Both the position numbers and the translations under genes were made by a program. This document shows positions 7,640-13,788 of a stretch of 40,387 nt of DNA, one piece after another. Position 1 is the stretch's first letter, and every line of letters begins with the position of its first letter. The DNA is from Pseudomonadota bacterium (lineage in GTDB: Bacteria > Pseudomonadota > Alphaproteobacteria > Caulobacterales > Caulobacteraceae): contig JAFEEA010000010.1 of assembly GCA_018241335.1 (NCBI GenBank), positions 1-40,387 of the forward strand. The letters run 5' to 3'. The notes under the pieces are model-generated. The model was not told the DNA's origin and searched no databases. It saw only the letters and a program-made list of their open reading frames with translations.

Positions 7640-8698
7640 CTAGAAGCCGTCCAGCAGCCGCGCGCCCGGGAAACCGGCCGCCGCCACGCGGTCCACGGCC
7701 GAGCCGTCGCCGGCGCAGCGCACCGTCACGCGATAGAGCACGGCGTCGCCGCGCTGGATGGTGTCGATGCTGGTCTCGCCCTCGCCGGCCAGCCGCGCGG
7801 CGGCCCGCTCGGCGTTGCCGCGATCGCTGAATGCGGCGGCCTGGACGCGGACGGACCGCACCGGCGCGGCGGCGGGGCGCACGGGCGCCGCCTCCGCGGT
7901 CATGTGTTCGACCGAGCCGGCCGACGCGGGGGGCTCCTCGTCCATGGCGTAGGACGGCGGTGGGGCGCGAAGTTCGGCGAGGCCCTTGCCGATGTCGTCG
8001 TCGCGGTCCCGCGCGGGCGGATCGGCCTGTGGCGTCCGAGCGGTCGCGGACGTTTGAGCGGCCTGAGGGGTCTGAGGGGTCTGAGTTGTCTGGCGCGGCG
8101 CCGGCGCGGCCGAGGCGTAGCGCAGGCCGTCCTCCGGCCGCGCCAGGCCGGCCGGGCCGACGTAGCGCACGCGCACCCTGGCCGTCCCCTTGGCGTAGAA
8201 GCCGAGCCGCTTGGCCGCCTCGCGCGAGAGATCGATGACCCGGCCGTCCACGAAGGGTCCGCGGTCGTTGACCCGGACCTGAAGCTTGCGGCCGTTCTCC
8301 AGGTTGGTGACCTCGACGATGCAGGGCAGCGGCAGGGTCTTGTGGGCGGCGGAGGGGGCGTCCATGTCGAACAGTTCGCCGTCGGCCGTCCGCCGGTTGT
8401 GGAACTGGGCGCCGTACCAGGAGGCGACGCCCACGACCTCGTAGCCGGGCTGGTCGCGCGGCGTGTACCAGACGCCGTTCACCTGATAGGGCCGCATGGT
8501 CCCCGGAACCCCCGCTCCGGCGTGCCCGCCGCCGGCCCGCGGCGTGACGTGGGCCACCGTGGCCGGGCCCTGGGGCGTGGCGCAGGCCGCCAGGCTGACG
8601 CCAGCCAGGGCCAGCACCGCCAGGCTGCGGCCGTTGCGGCGCAGCCGTTCGCCCTGCTCGATGGCCCAGGCCCGCAGCTCGTTCGGCGCCGTCGGCAT
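7640..8698 (-). CDS. rlpA: RlpA-type septal lipoprotein with SPOR domain
   Basis: A 352-residue envelope protein. An unusually long, basic N-region (about 24 residues) precedes a hydrophobic core ending in the lipobox LAAC at about residue 39, so it should be an outer-membrane lipoprotein. The double-psi beta-barrel domain spans about residues 88-170 (VGVASWYGAQFHNRRTA, then VRVNDRGPF and VIDLSREAAKRLGF), the signature of RlpA lytic transglycosylases that cleave denuded glycan. A Pro/Thr/Gln linker with TQTPQ-type repeats follows, then a SPOR domain at about 275-345 that binds septal peptidoglycan. The dacC-type carboxypeptidase gene that often separates rlpA from tmk is absent. Confidence 0.9.
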   Translation of the reverse strand: MPTAPNELRAWAIEQGERLRRNGRSLAVLALAGVSLAACATPQGPATVAHVTPRAGGGHAGAGVPGTMRPYQVNGVWYTPRDQPGYEVVGVASWYGAQFHNRRTADGELFDMDAPSAAHKTLPLPCIVEVTNLENGRKLQVRVNDRGPFVDGRVIDLSREAAKRLGFYAKGTARVRVRYVGPAGLARPEDGLRYASAAPAPRQTTQTPQTPQAAQTSATARTPQADPPARDRDDDIGKGLAELRAPPPSYAMDEEPPASAGSVEHMTAEAAPVRPAAAPVRSVRVQAAAFSDRGNAERAAARLAGEGETSIDTIQRGDAVLYRVTVRCAGDGSAVDRVAAAGFPGARLLDGF

Positions 8699-8753
8699 TG
8701 TCCCGATCCCGAAAATCCGGACGCCATGGTGAACGAAAGGTTTTGAGAGGCCG

Positions 8754-9560
8754 TTAAGCGCGTCGCGCCGCCAGCGCGTCCAGGTAGCAGTCCAGGTAGG
8801 CGTTGACGTCGTGGGCGAGGGATGCGCCGAAGCGCGGGTTGATCTCGAAGATCTTGGGGGTCCCGTCCACCAGCTTGTAGTCGATGCAGGCGGTCCCCTC
8901 GTAGTCGAGCGCGGCGAGCATTTCGGCGAAGCCGCGCAGGTGGACGCAGCCCCGCGTCAGGGTCATCCGCACCGGCCGGGCGTGGGCGCCCAGCACCGCA
9001 TCCGGGCGGCCGAGGTCGTAGCAGACGGTGGAGGCGTACCAGATGCGCCCGCCGTCACGCAGGATGTGGGCGGCGTACTCGGTCGCGCCAGGAATGAAGT
9101 CCTGGGCGAACCAGTCGGGAGGACCGGCGTCGAGGGTGGCCTCTTGCGCGGCGTCACGGACCACATGCGCGTGGCGGCCCCAATAGCCGATGCGGCGCTT
9201 GAGGACATAGGGATAGGGCGGCCCGCGATCGCGCCGGGCGGGGACAGCCTGCGCGAGCCCCCTGCCCGTCAGGAAGTCGACCAGCGCCAGCTTGTCCTCG
9301 CAGACGCCGGCCGCCGCGGCCGTCGGATAGATCGCCACGTCCCTCGCCGCCCCAGGCCAGCCCCTCAGGCGCTCATAGTGGTCGAGCGTCAGGGGCAGGA
9401 CCGCGTCGACGGCGAGCGGCGCCGACAGCGACTGGAAATCGGCGTCGAAGCGCGCGTGGTCGAGGTTGGCGGCGATGGCGGGCTGGAAGTCCGGAAACGT
9501 GCCGAACACCAGCCGCGCGGACCGCTGACGGGAGGACACTGGCGGCAGGGCGGCGCTCAC
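8754..9560 (-). CDS. ATP-grasp domain protein of unknown substrate
   Basis: A 268-residue ATP-grasp ligase-like protein. The central segment YPYVLKRRIGYWG is the ATP-binding lysine strand, AQDFIPGATEYAAHI is the second lysine/glutamate hinge region, and the C-terminal CIDYKLVDGTPKIFEINPRFGASL carries the magnesium-binding Glu and Asn (FEINPRF). These folds join a carboxylate to an amine or thiol through an acyl phosphate. At 268 residues it is short for a stand-alone ATP-grasp enzyme, lacking a large N-terminal substrate domain. I take the GTG at 9560; its ribosome site is weak. It sits upstream of rlpA with a 55-base gap. The substrate is unknown. Confidence 0.82.
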   Translation of the reverse strand: MSAALPPVSSRQRSARLVFGTFPDFQPAIAANLDHARFDADFQSLSAPLAVDAVLPLTLDHYERLRGWPGAARDVAIYPTAAAAGVCEDKLALVDFLTGRGLAQAVPARRDRGPPYPYVLKRRIGYWGRHAHVVRDAAQEATLDAGPPDWFAQDFIPGATEYAAHILRDGGRIWYASTVCYDLGRPDAVLGAHARPVRMTLTRGCVHLRGFAEMLAALDYEGTACIDYKLVDGTPKIFEINPRFGASLAHDVNAYLDCYLDALAARRA

Positions 9561-9609
9561 CGCTCTGCGTTAGCGCGATTCCGCCCGCCGCCGGCCCGCT
9601 CTTGCCGGA

Positions 9610-9879
9610 TCAGCGCCAGTAGCAGATGCGCTCGTGGTGGCGCCAATGGCAGACGCGATGGCCGCGATGATGGCGATAGCGCCACTCGTCGTGGCGATGA
9701 CGCCGGTGATCGCCGCGCCAGTGGTCACGGCGCCCGTGGTCGCCGCGCCATTCGCCTTCGTGGCGTCCGTAGCGACCCTCGTCGCCATGATGGCGATGAC
9801 CTTCGTACGGCTGGGCGGCGGCCCCCGTGGCTCCAGCCAGGAGGGCGGCGGCAAGAATAGTCGAAACAAGTCTCTTCAT
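9610..9879 (-). CDS. Secreted His/Arg-rich small protein
   Basis: An 89-residue protein with a clear signal peptide (MKRLVSTILAAALLAGATGAAA, cleavage near AAA-QPY). The mature part of about 66 residues holds 15 His, many Arg and few hydrophobic residues, with two Cys near the end (RVCHWRHHERICYWR). This points to a periplasmic metal- or polyanion-binding peptide, but no named family is recognised. A GGGAGA ribosome site precedes ATG 9879. It is divergent from the secreted helical protein at 10110; both mature proteins begin AQPY-x-G. A TTGA-N6-TCAA palindrome lies 58 bases upstream. The metal-binding role is inference from composition only. Confidence 0.8.
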   Translation of the reverse strand: MKRLVSTILAAALLAGATGAAAQPYEGHRHHGDEGRYGRHEGEWRGDHGRRDHWRGDHRRHRHDEWRYRHHRGHRVCHWRHHERICYWR

Positions 9880-9936
9880 GGCGAGGTCTCCCTTGTGTGT
9901 TGAACCGCAGGCTGAGCCGACAAGCCCGCGCCGGCG

Positions 9937-9950
9937 TTGAGATGGATCAA
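9937..9950. promoter_or_regulatory. FNR/FixK-like box upstream of the His-rich gene
   Basis: The palindrome TTGAGATGGATCAA fits TTGA-N6-TCAA at all eight fixed positions, the recognition pattern of CRP/FNR-family regulators such as FixK. Its centre is about 64 bases from the ATG at 9879, which fits an activator site near -41.5 with a short leader. Binding is inferred. Confidence 0.55.
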
Positions 9951-10021
9951 GCGCAGGCTCATGACGGTTGGCGGGTTGATCTGGCGGCGCCAAGATGACG
10001 GCGGGCGCGGCGGCGCGATTG

Positions 10022-10035
10022 TTGATCCCCGTCAA
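10022..10035. promoter_or_regulatory. FNR/FixK-like box upstream of the helical secreted protein
   Basis: TTGATCCCCGTCAA fits TTGA-N6-TCAA at all eight fixed positions and matches nine of ten positions of the classic TTGAT-N4-ATCAA. Its centre is about 81 bases before the ATG at 10110. It shares the divergent intergenic region with the box at 9937. Binding by an FNR/FixK protein is inferred. Confidence 0.6.
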
Positions 10036-10109
10036 GGGACGGCGGGGCCGGCCATGCTCCAAGACGTATGCAGCGCCCCATCCAGAGGGGCGACAAAAGG
10101 AGACGCGAG

Positions 10110-10508
10110 ATGAAGCTTTCGACCTTGGCGATGCTGGCCGCGAGCGGCGTCATCGCCGCCGCCGCGCCGGCCATGGCGCAACCCTATGGCGGCTACCACG
10201 ACCGTGGGGACCACTACGGCCGTGACCACGGCCGCGACGAGGGCCCCCGCGCCTGGGACCTCGGCCGTCGGCTCGACTGGATGCAGCGCCGCATCGAACG
10301 GGGACGCGACGACGGATCCCTCGATCGCCGCGAAGCCTATCGGGTCCAGAACGCCCTCGACGAGATCCGCCGCGACATGCGCCGCATGGAGCGTCGCAAC
10401 GGCGGCTTCCTGGATCGCCGCCAGCGCGACATGCTCGACGACCGGCTGGACCGGCTAAACGACCAGATCCACTGGCTGCGCCAGAACGACGAGCGACGCC
10501 CCTGGTAG
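10110..10508 (+). CDS. Secreted helical protein sharing a domain with the RcnB-like neighbour
   Basis: A 132-residue protein with a signal peptide (MKLSTLAMLAASGVIAAAAPAMA, cleavage AMA-QPY), a short His/Asp/Arg/Gly stretch, then a charged helical domain of about 75 residues. The helical part has a repeated RxNGGxLxxRQ and RLDxLxxQIxW pattern and aligns without gaps to the C-terminus of the protein encoded at 10649-12298 (22 identities in 66 by my hand alignment). Start: ATG 10110 has an AAAAGGAG site seven bases upstream; an in-frame ATG at 10068 would give no signal peptide. It is followed by a strong terminator at 10540. Function unknown; likely periplasmic. Confidence 0.85.
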   Translation: MKLSTLAMLAASGVIAAAAPAMAQPYGGYHDRGDHYGRDHGRDEGPRAWDLGRRLDWMQRRIERGRDDGSLDRREAYRVQNALDEIRRDMRRMERRNGGFLDRRQRDMLDDRLDRLNDQIHWLRQNDERRPW

Positions 10509-10539
10509 GCCTCGCCCGGCCGCATCGGGCCTGAACAGG

Positions 10540-10578
10540 AAGGGCGCGACCGTCGCAACGGTCGCGCCCTTTGCTTTT
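10540..10578 (+). terminator. Rho-independent terminator
   Basis: A perfect 14-bp inverted repeat (arms 10540-10553 and 10558-10571, four-base loop CGCA) is followed by TTTGCTTTT-type T-rich sequence. It ends the transcript of the gene at 10110 and is the clearest intrinsic terminator in the window. Confidence 0.85.
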
Positions 10579-10610
10579 GGCCCTTCCCGCATTCAGATCC
10601 GGGCCTGTTC

Positions 10611-10636
10611 GCCCCGGCGTCGCCAGACGCCGGGGC
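10611..10636 (-). terminator. Hairpin at the 3' end of the RcnB-like gene
   Basis: A perfect 11-bp GC-rich inverted repeat (arms 10611-10621 and 10626-10636, loop GCCA) starts 13 bases after the stop of the minus-strand gene ending at 10649. No T-run follows on the minus strand, so it may stabilise the 3' end rather than terminate by itself. Confidence 0.5.
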
Positions 10637-10648
10637 GCTGTCGGACGA

Positions 10649-12298
10649 TCAGCGCCCGGATTCCTCCTGCCAGCGAACGCGGCGGGTCAGTTCCGTGAGG
10701 CGCGTCTGCAGGTATTGCCGGTCAGCCTCGGCCAAGGCGCCGCCATTGCGCGCGCGCAGGGACGCCTGCTCGTCGCGGATGGAGTCGAGGCCGGCCAGGG
10801 CGTCGCGGGCCGCGTCGGCGCTCAGGCCGCCGGCGTCCCTGTCGTGGCGGATGCGCGCCTCCAGCGACGACATCTGTTCGGAAAGGCCGGGGCCGGCGTC
10901 GGGCGGCCCGAGATCCGGCGACGGAGCGCCGCTCTCGAACGCTTCCGGCGGCGGCGGCGCGTAGGTTCCGTCGTCATAGACGCCGTAGATGACATCGAGC
11001 ACCTGGCCGGTGCGTGGATCGACCAGCAGGGCGTCGGGCCCGAACCGGACCCAGCGGTCCCCGTACGGCGGCTCCATCAGCCCCAGGGCCAGGAAGTCAT
11101 AGATGAAATAGGCGTCGACCAGCACCGACATCGGCAAGGTGTCGCCGCGTCGATAGAACCGGTACGACAGGTCCGACGGGTAGCGGTAGCGTTCGGCCCG
11201 CACCGGGGGATGGCGCTGGCCGCGCACGCTGTAGCCGCCGCGGTCACCGCCGGAGCTTTCGCCGTGCCTGCGGTCGCCGTAGCCGCGATCCCCGTAGCCG
11301 CGATCGGCGCCGCCCTGGCCGCCGTAGGTCCGGTCGCCGCGATCGCCCCGGTCACCGCGATCGCCCCGGTCGCCCCGGTCGCCCCGGTCGCCTTCGTCGC
11401 CGGTCCGCCCGCCACGATCGCCGTAGCCGCCGCCGGAACCCCAGCGACCGCCGCCCGATTCGCCGCCGCGGCCGTCCCGGTCTCCATATCCGCCGGAGCC
11501 CCCGCGATCGCCGCCGCCTTGTTGGCCCGCGCCCCAGCCGTCCCGGCGCCCGCCGCGATCCTGGCCGCCTCGATCACCTTGGTCCCGTCCGCCCCGGCCT
11601 TGATCGCCCCGGCCCTGATCGCCTCGGCCTTGATCGCCTCGGCCTTGATCGCCCTGACCCCGACCGCCCTGATCACGGCCACCCTGATCACGGCCACCCT
11701 GATCACGGCCGCCTTGGTCGCGGCCACCCTGGCTGCGCCCACCTTGACCTTCACCGCCCTTGTCGCGGCCGCCGCCCTTGTCATGGCCGCCCCCGGCGGC
11801 GCCGGCGATGGCGCCGAACAGGCCGAGGATGGCGTCGACCGTCTTGTCGCCGGTGCTCGACCCGCCGCCCCGGCCTCCGCCCTGTCGACCGCCTTGCCCG
11901 CCGCCGCCTTGTCCGCCGCCACCCTGGCCACCGCCGCCCTGGCCACCGCCGCCCTGGCGACCGCCGCCCTGGCGACCGCCCTGCTGTCCACCTTGGCCCT
12001 GGCCTTGGCCCTGAGCTTGACCCTGACCCTGACCCTGACCTTGGCCCCGACCGCCCTGGCCCTGTCCGCCCTGGCCCTGTCCGCCCTGACCCTGTCCGCC
12101 TTGACCTTGCCCGCCCTGACCTTGGCCACCCTGACCTTGGCCGCCTTGCCCCCCCTGCTGGCCCTGCCCGCCTTGGCGACGGCCCTTTGGCTTGTTGGGG
12201 TCGGTCTGATCGGTCGGCGCCGTCGTGGGCTGCGCGTCCGCCAAGGTCGTCGACAGCACGAGGCCCAGCGCGGCCGTAGCCAACAGAAGCCGTCTCAT
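10649..12298 (-). CDS. Secreted Gly-rich repeat protein with RcnB domain and C-terminal helical domain
   Basis: A 549-residue secreted protein in four parts. Residues 1-22 are a signal peptide (cleavage ADA-QPT). Residues 41-360 are low-complexity Gly/Gln/Arg/Asp repeats, interrupted by one hydrophobic glycine-zipper-like segment (VDAILGLFGAIAGAAGG, about 154-170). Residues 370-445 match the RcnB fold of E. coli (FYRRGDTLPM, then a VDAY strand, GDRWVRFGPDALLVD and GQVLDVIYGVY); RcnB is a periplasmic protein in nickel/cobalt homeostasis. Residues 478-545 repeat the helical domain of the protein at 10110. ATG 12298 has a GGGAGG site five bases upstream. An FNR-like box lies at 12359, with a CTAG-type -10 candidate near 12331-12340. 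The metal role is inferred from the RcnB domain only. Confidence 0.88.
   Translation of the reverse strand: MRRLLLATAALGLVLSTTLADAQPTTAPTDQTDPNKPKGRRQGGQGQQGGQGGQGQGGQGQGGQGQGGQGQGGQGQGGQGQGGRGQGQGQGQGQAQGQGQGQGGQQGGRQGGGRQGGGGQGGGGQGGGGQGGGGQGGRQGGGRGGGSSTGDKTVDAILGLFGAIAGAAGGGHDKGGGRDKGGEGQGGRSQGGRDQGGRDQGGRDQGGRDQGGRGQGDQGRGDQGRGDQGRGDQGRGGRDQGDRGGQDRGGRRDGWGAGQQGGGDRGGSGGYGDRDGRGGESGGGRWGSGGGYGDRGGRTGDEGDRGDRGDRGDRGDRGDRGDRTYGGQGGADRGYGDRGYGDRRHGESSGGDRGGYSVRGQRHPPVRAERYRYPSDLSYRFYRRGDTLPMSVLVDAYFIYDFLALGLMEPPYGDRWVRFGPDALLVDPRTGQVLDVIYGVYDDGTYAPPPPEAFESGAPSPDLGPPDAGPGLSEQMSSLEARIRHDRDAGGLSADAARDALAGLDSIRDEQASLRARNGGALAEADRQYLQTRLTELTRRVRWQEESGR
11330..12178 (-). repeat. Tandem 9- and 15-base coding repeats in the Gly-rich protein
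   Basis: Several blocks of short in-frame tandem repeats lie inside the gene at 10649-12298. In protein order they are GGQGQ units (about 12172-12050), GGGGQ units (about 11953-11891), GGRDQ units (about 11728-11669), GDQGR units (about 11656-11594) and GDR triplets (about 11392-11330). Periods are multiples of three, so copy-number changes by slippage keep the frame. These are protein repeats, not a CRISPR or VNTR outside a gene. Confidence 0.85.
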
Positions 12299-12358
12299 CT
12301 CATCCTCCCAGCGGACGTGTTGCAGCTGGAAGGACTAGGACAAGCTTGGCCGGACGCC

Positions 12359-12372
12359 TTTGACGAGGGTCA
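12359..12372. promoter_or_regulatory. FNR/FixK-like box upstream of the RcnB-like gene
   Basis: TTGACGAGGGTCAA is a TTGA-N6-TCAA palindrome with perfect TTGAC/GTCAA arms. Its centre is 67 bases from ATG 12298 and about 30 bases upstream of a possible -10 element (CTAG at about 12335), the spacing expected of class II activation at -41.5. It lies between the tRNA-Ser gene and the coding sequence. Binding is inferred. Confidence 0.55.
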
Positions 12373-12396
12373 ATCCACAGTCGGTGGCGCGGAAGA

Positions 12397-12486
12397 TGGC
12401 GGACGGGGTGGGATTCGAACCCACGGTGGGCGTGAACCCACGGCGGTTTTCAAGACCGCTGCCTTAAACCACTCGGCCACCCGTCC
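12397..12486 (-). tRNA. tRNA-Ser (anticodon UGA)
   Basis: A 90-base type II tRNA with encoded CCA. The acceptor stem pairs GGACGGG (12486-12480) with CCCGTCC (12407-12401). The anticodon arm is GCGGT-CTTGAAA-ACCGC with anticodon TGA at 12452-12450, reading UCA/UCN serine codons. A long variable arm (CGTGGGTTCACGCCCACG region) and the T-loop GGTTCGAATCC are clear. The D-arm contains GGCCGAGTGGTTTAAGGC. The folding was done by eye. Confidence 0.97.
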
Positions 12487-12525
12487 GGGAGGGGGCTTGT
12501 AGCAAGCCGGGGCGCTGGGCTCCAG

Positions 12526-13530
12526 CTAGAGGTGAAGGCCGACGACCAGGGCGCCGAAGACGGCGTAGAGACCTGCCATGGCGGCCAGCAGGCCCGGGTT
12601 CGCCCGGCGAAGGCGGAACATCACCAGGAGCAGCACCACGGCCACCGCCGTGACGGCGCCGGCGGCGATCAGCGTGCCTTCGAACCGCCACGGCGTGAAC
12701 AGGATGCCGAAGGCGCTGGGCACCGTGGCCTGGATCATCATGGCCCCGGAGATGTTGCAAAGCGCCAGGCGCGTCTTGCCCTGGCGCACCCAGATGACGG
12801 CGTTGAGGATTTCCGGCAGCTCGGTGGCGACGGGGCTGAACAGCAGGGCGACGAGCTGGGGACGCATGCCGAGCTTGGGCCCCAGGGCGTCGAGCTGGCC
12901 CACGAACAGCTTGGAACAGACGAAGATCACCGCCAGGGCCGCCAGGGTCTGGATCAGGGCGAGGGTCGCGGACGGATTGGCCTGGCGCGGCGCGATCTTG
13001 AGCGGCTCGAGGTCGTGGTCCGCCTCGCCCTCGTCGCCCCGCATTTCCTTCCAGAAGTAGGCGCCATAGGCGGCCAGGAAGAGCAGGCCGAGCCACGGCT
13101 TGATCGCGAACGCGACCAGGCCCAGGCCGATCTTGGCGACGAAGATGACCAGGAACCAGGCCTGGTCGCGGCTGAGATGGCCGTCGGGATCCTTGAGGGC
13201 GGCGACATTGGCGCGCGCCGGTCCGACCAGCATCAGGGCGACGCCCACCACGGCGTAGGCCAGGGTGCCCAGGACCAGGGGTCCGCCCAGGGCCGCGCCG
13301 ACGCCGATCTCCTTTTGCGCCGCGGTGGCGCCGAAGACCACGGCGACGAAGGTGACGATGCTTTCCGGCAGGGCGGTGCCGGCGGCGGCCAGGATGGTGC
13401 CGGTGGCCTTCTCGCCGAAGCGGAACTTGCGCCCCACCCACTCGACGCCGTTCACGAACACCTCGCACGCCAGGTAGATCGCGACGGCGTTGGCCAGCAG
13501 CAGGCCGATGACCACGGGCAGGGAATTCAT
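12526..13530 (-). CDS. Sodium/calcium exchanger family membrane protein
   Basis: A 334-residue inner-membrane cation exchanger of the CaCA/YrbG type. It has about ten hydrophobic segments in two halves, each with an alpha-repeat: AAGTALPESIVTF near residue 48 and SPVATELPEILNAVIW in the second half, where the Glu residues bind the cation. The halves are joined by an acidic cytoplasmic loop (KEMRGDEGEADHD). I start at ATG 13530 (MNSLPVVIGLLLANAVAIYL), which begins directly with the first membrane helix; the frame is open to 13725, but that extension is polar and unlike the family. The ion (Ca, Na or K) is not decided by sequence. It ends 39 bases before the tRNA gene. Confidence 0.88.
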   Translation of the reverse strand: MNSLPVVIGLLLANAVAIYLACEVFVNGVEWVGRKFRFGEKATGTILAAAGTALPESIVTFVAVVFGATAAQKEIGVGAALGGPLVLGTLAYAVVGVALMLVGPARANVAALKDPDGHLSRDQAWFLVIFVAKIGLGLVAFAIKPWLGLLFLAAYGAYFWKEMRGDEGEADHDLEPLKIAPRQANPSATLALIQTLAALAVIFVCSKLFVGQLDALGPKLGMRPQLVALLFSPVATELPEILNAVIWVRQGKTRLALCNISGAMMIQATVPSAFGILFTPWRFEGTLIAAGAVTAVAVVLLLVMFRLRRANPGLLAAMAGLYAVFGALVVGLHL

Positions 13531-13788
13531 CACTGGGATCGCTCTGGGGGTCGGACGAGACAGGCCAAGGGGATCGGCGCCCTCGCCCGACCCACGGACG
13601 AACGCCGAACCCATTGGTCTCGCCAAGTCGAACTGACCGTCCGCGCCACGCTCCCAAACCGCGAGGGCCGGGACCGAGTATGTTGGCGCGAGCCCCTCTG
13701 AAACGCGAGGGCGGCTACTCCCCAAAGAGTGGCGACGGCTTAGGCGGATGCGGCGGCGCCGTCAACTCGGGGCGTCGCGCGGAAAGGT

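Noticed and set aside
11330..12178. Regular short repeats considered as a CRISPR array
   Set aside because: Units of 9-15 bases without unique spacers, all in frame in a secreted protein. No cas genes in the window.
10571..12502. A 643-codon Ala/Leu/Thr-rich open frame opposite the Gly-rich RcnB gene
   Set aside because: The repeats of the real gene create it. It has no ribosome site or domain, and it runs across a terminator and into the tRNA-Ser gene.
13531..13725. Longer start of the cation exchanger at 13725
   Set aside because: The added 65 residues are polar and unlike the family, which begins with the first membrane helix as at 13530.
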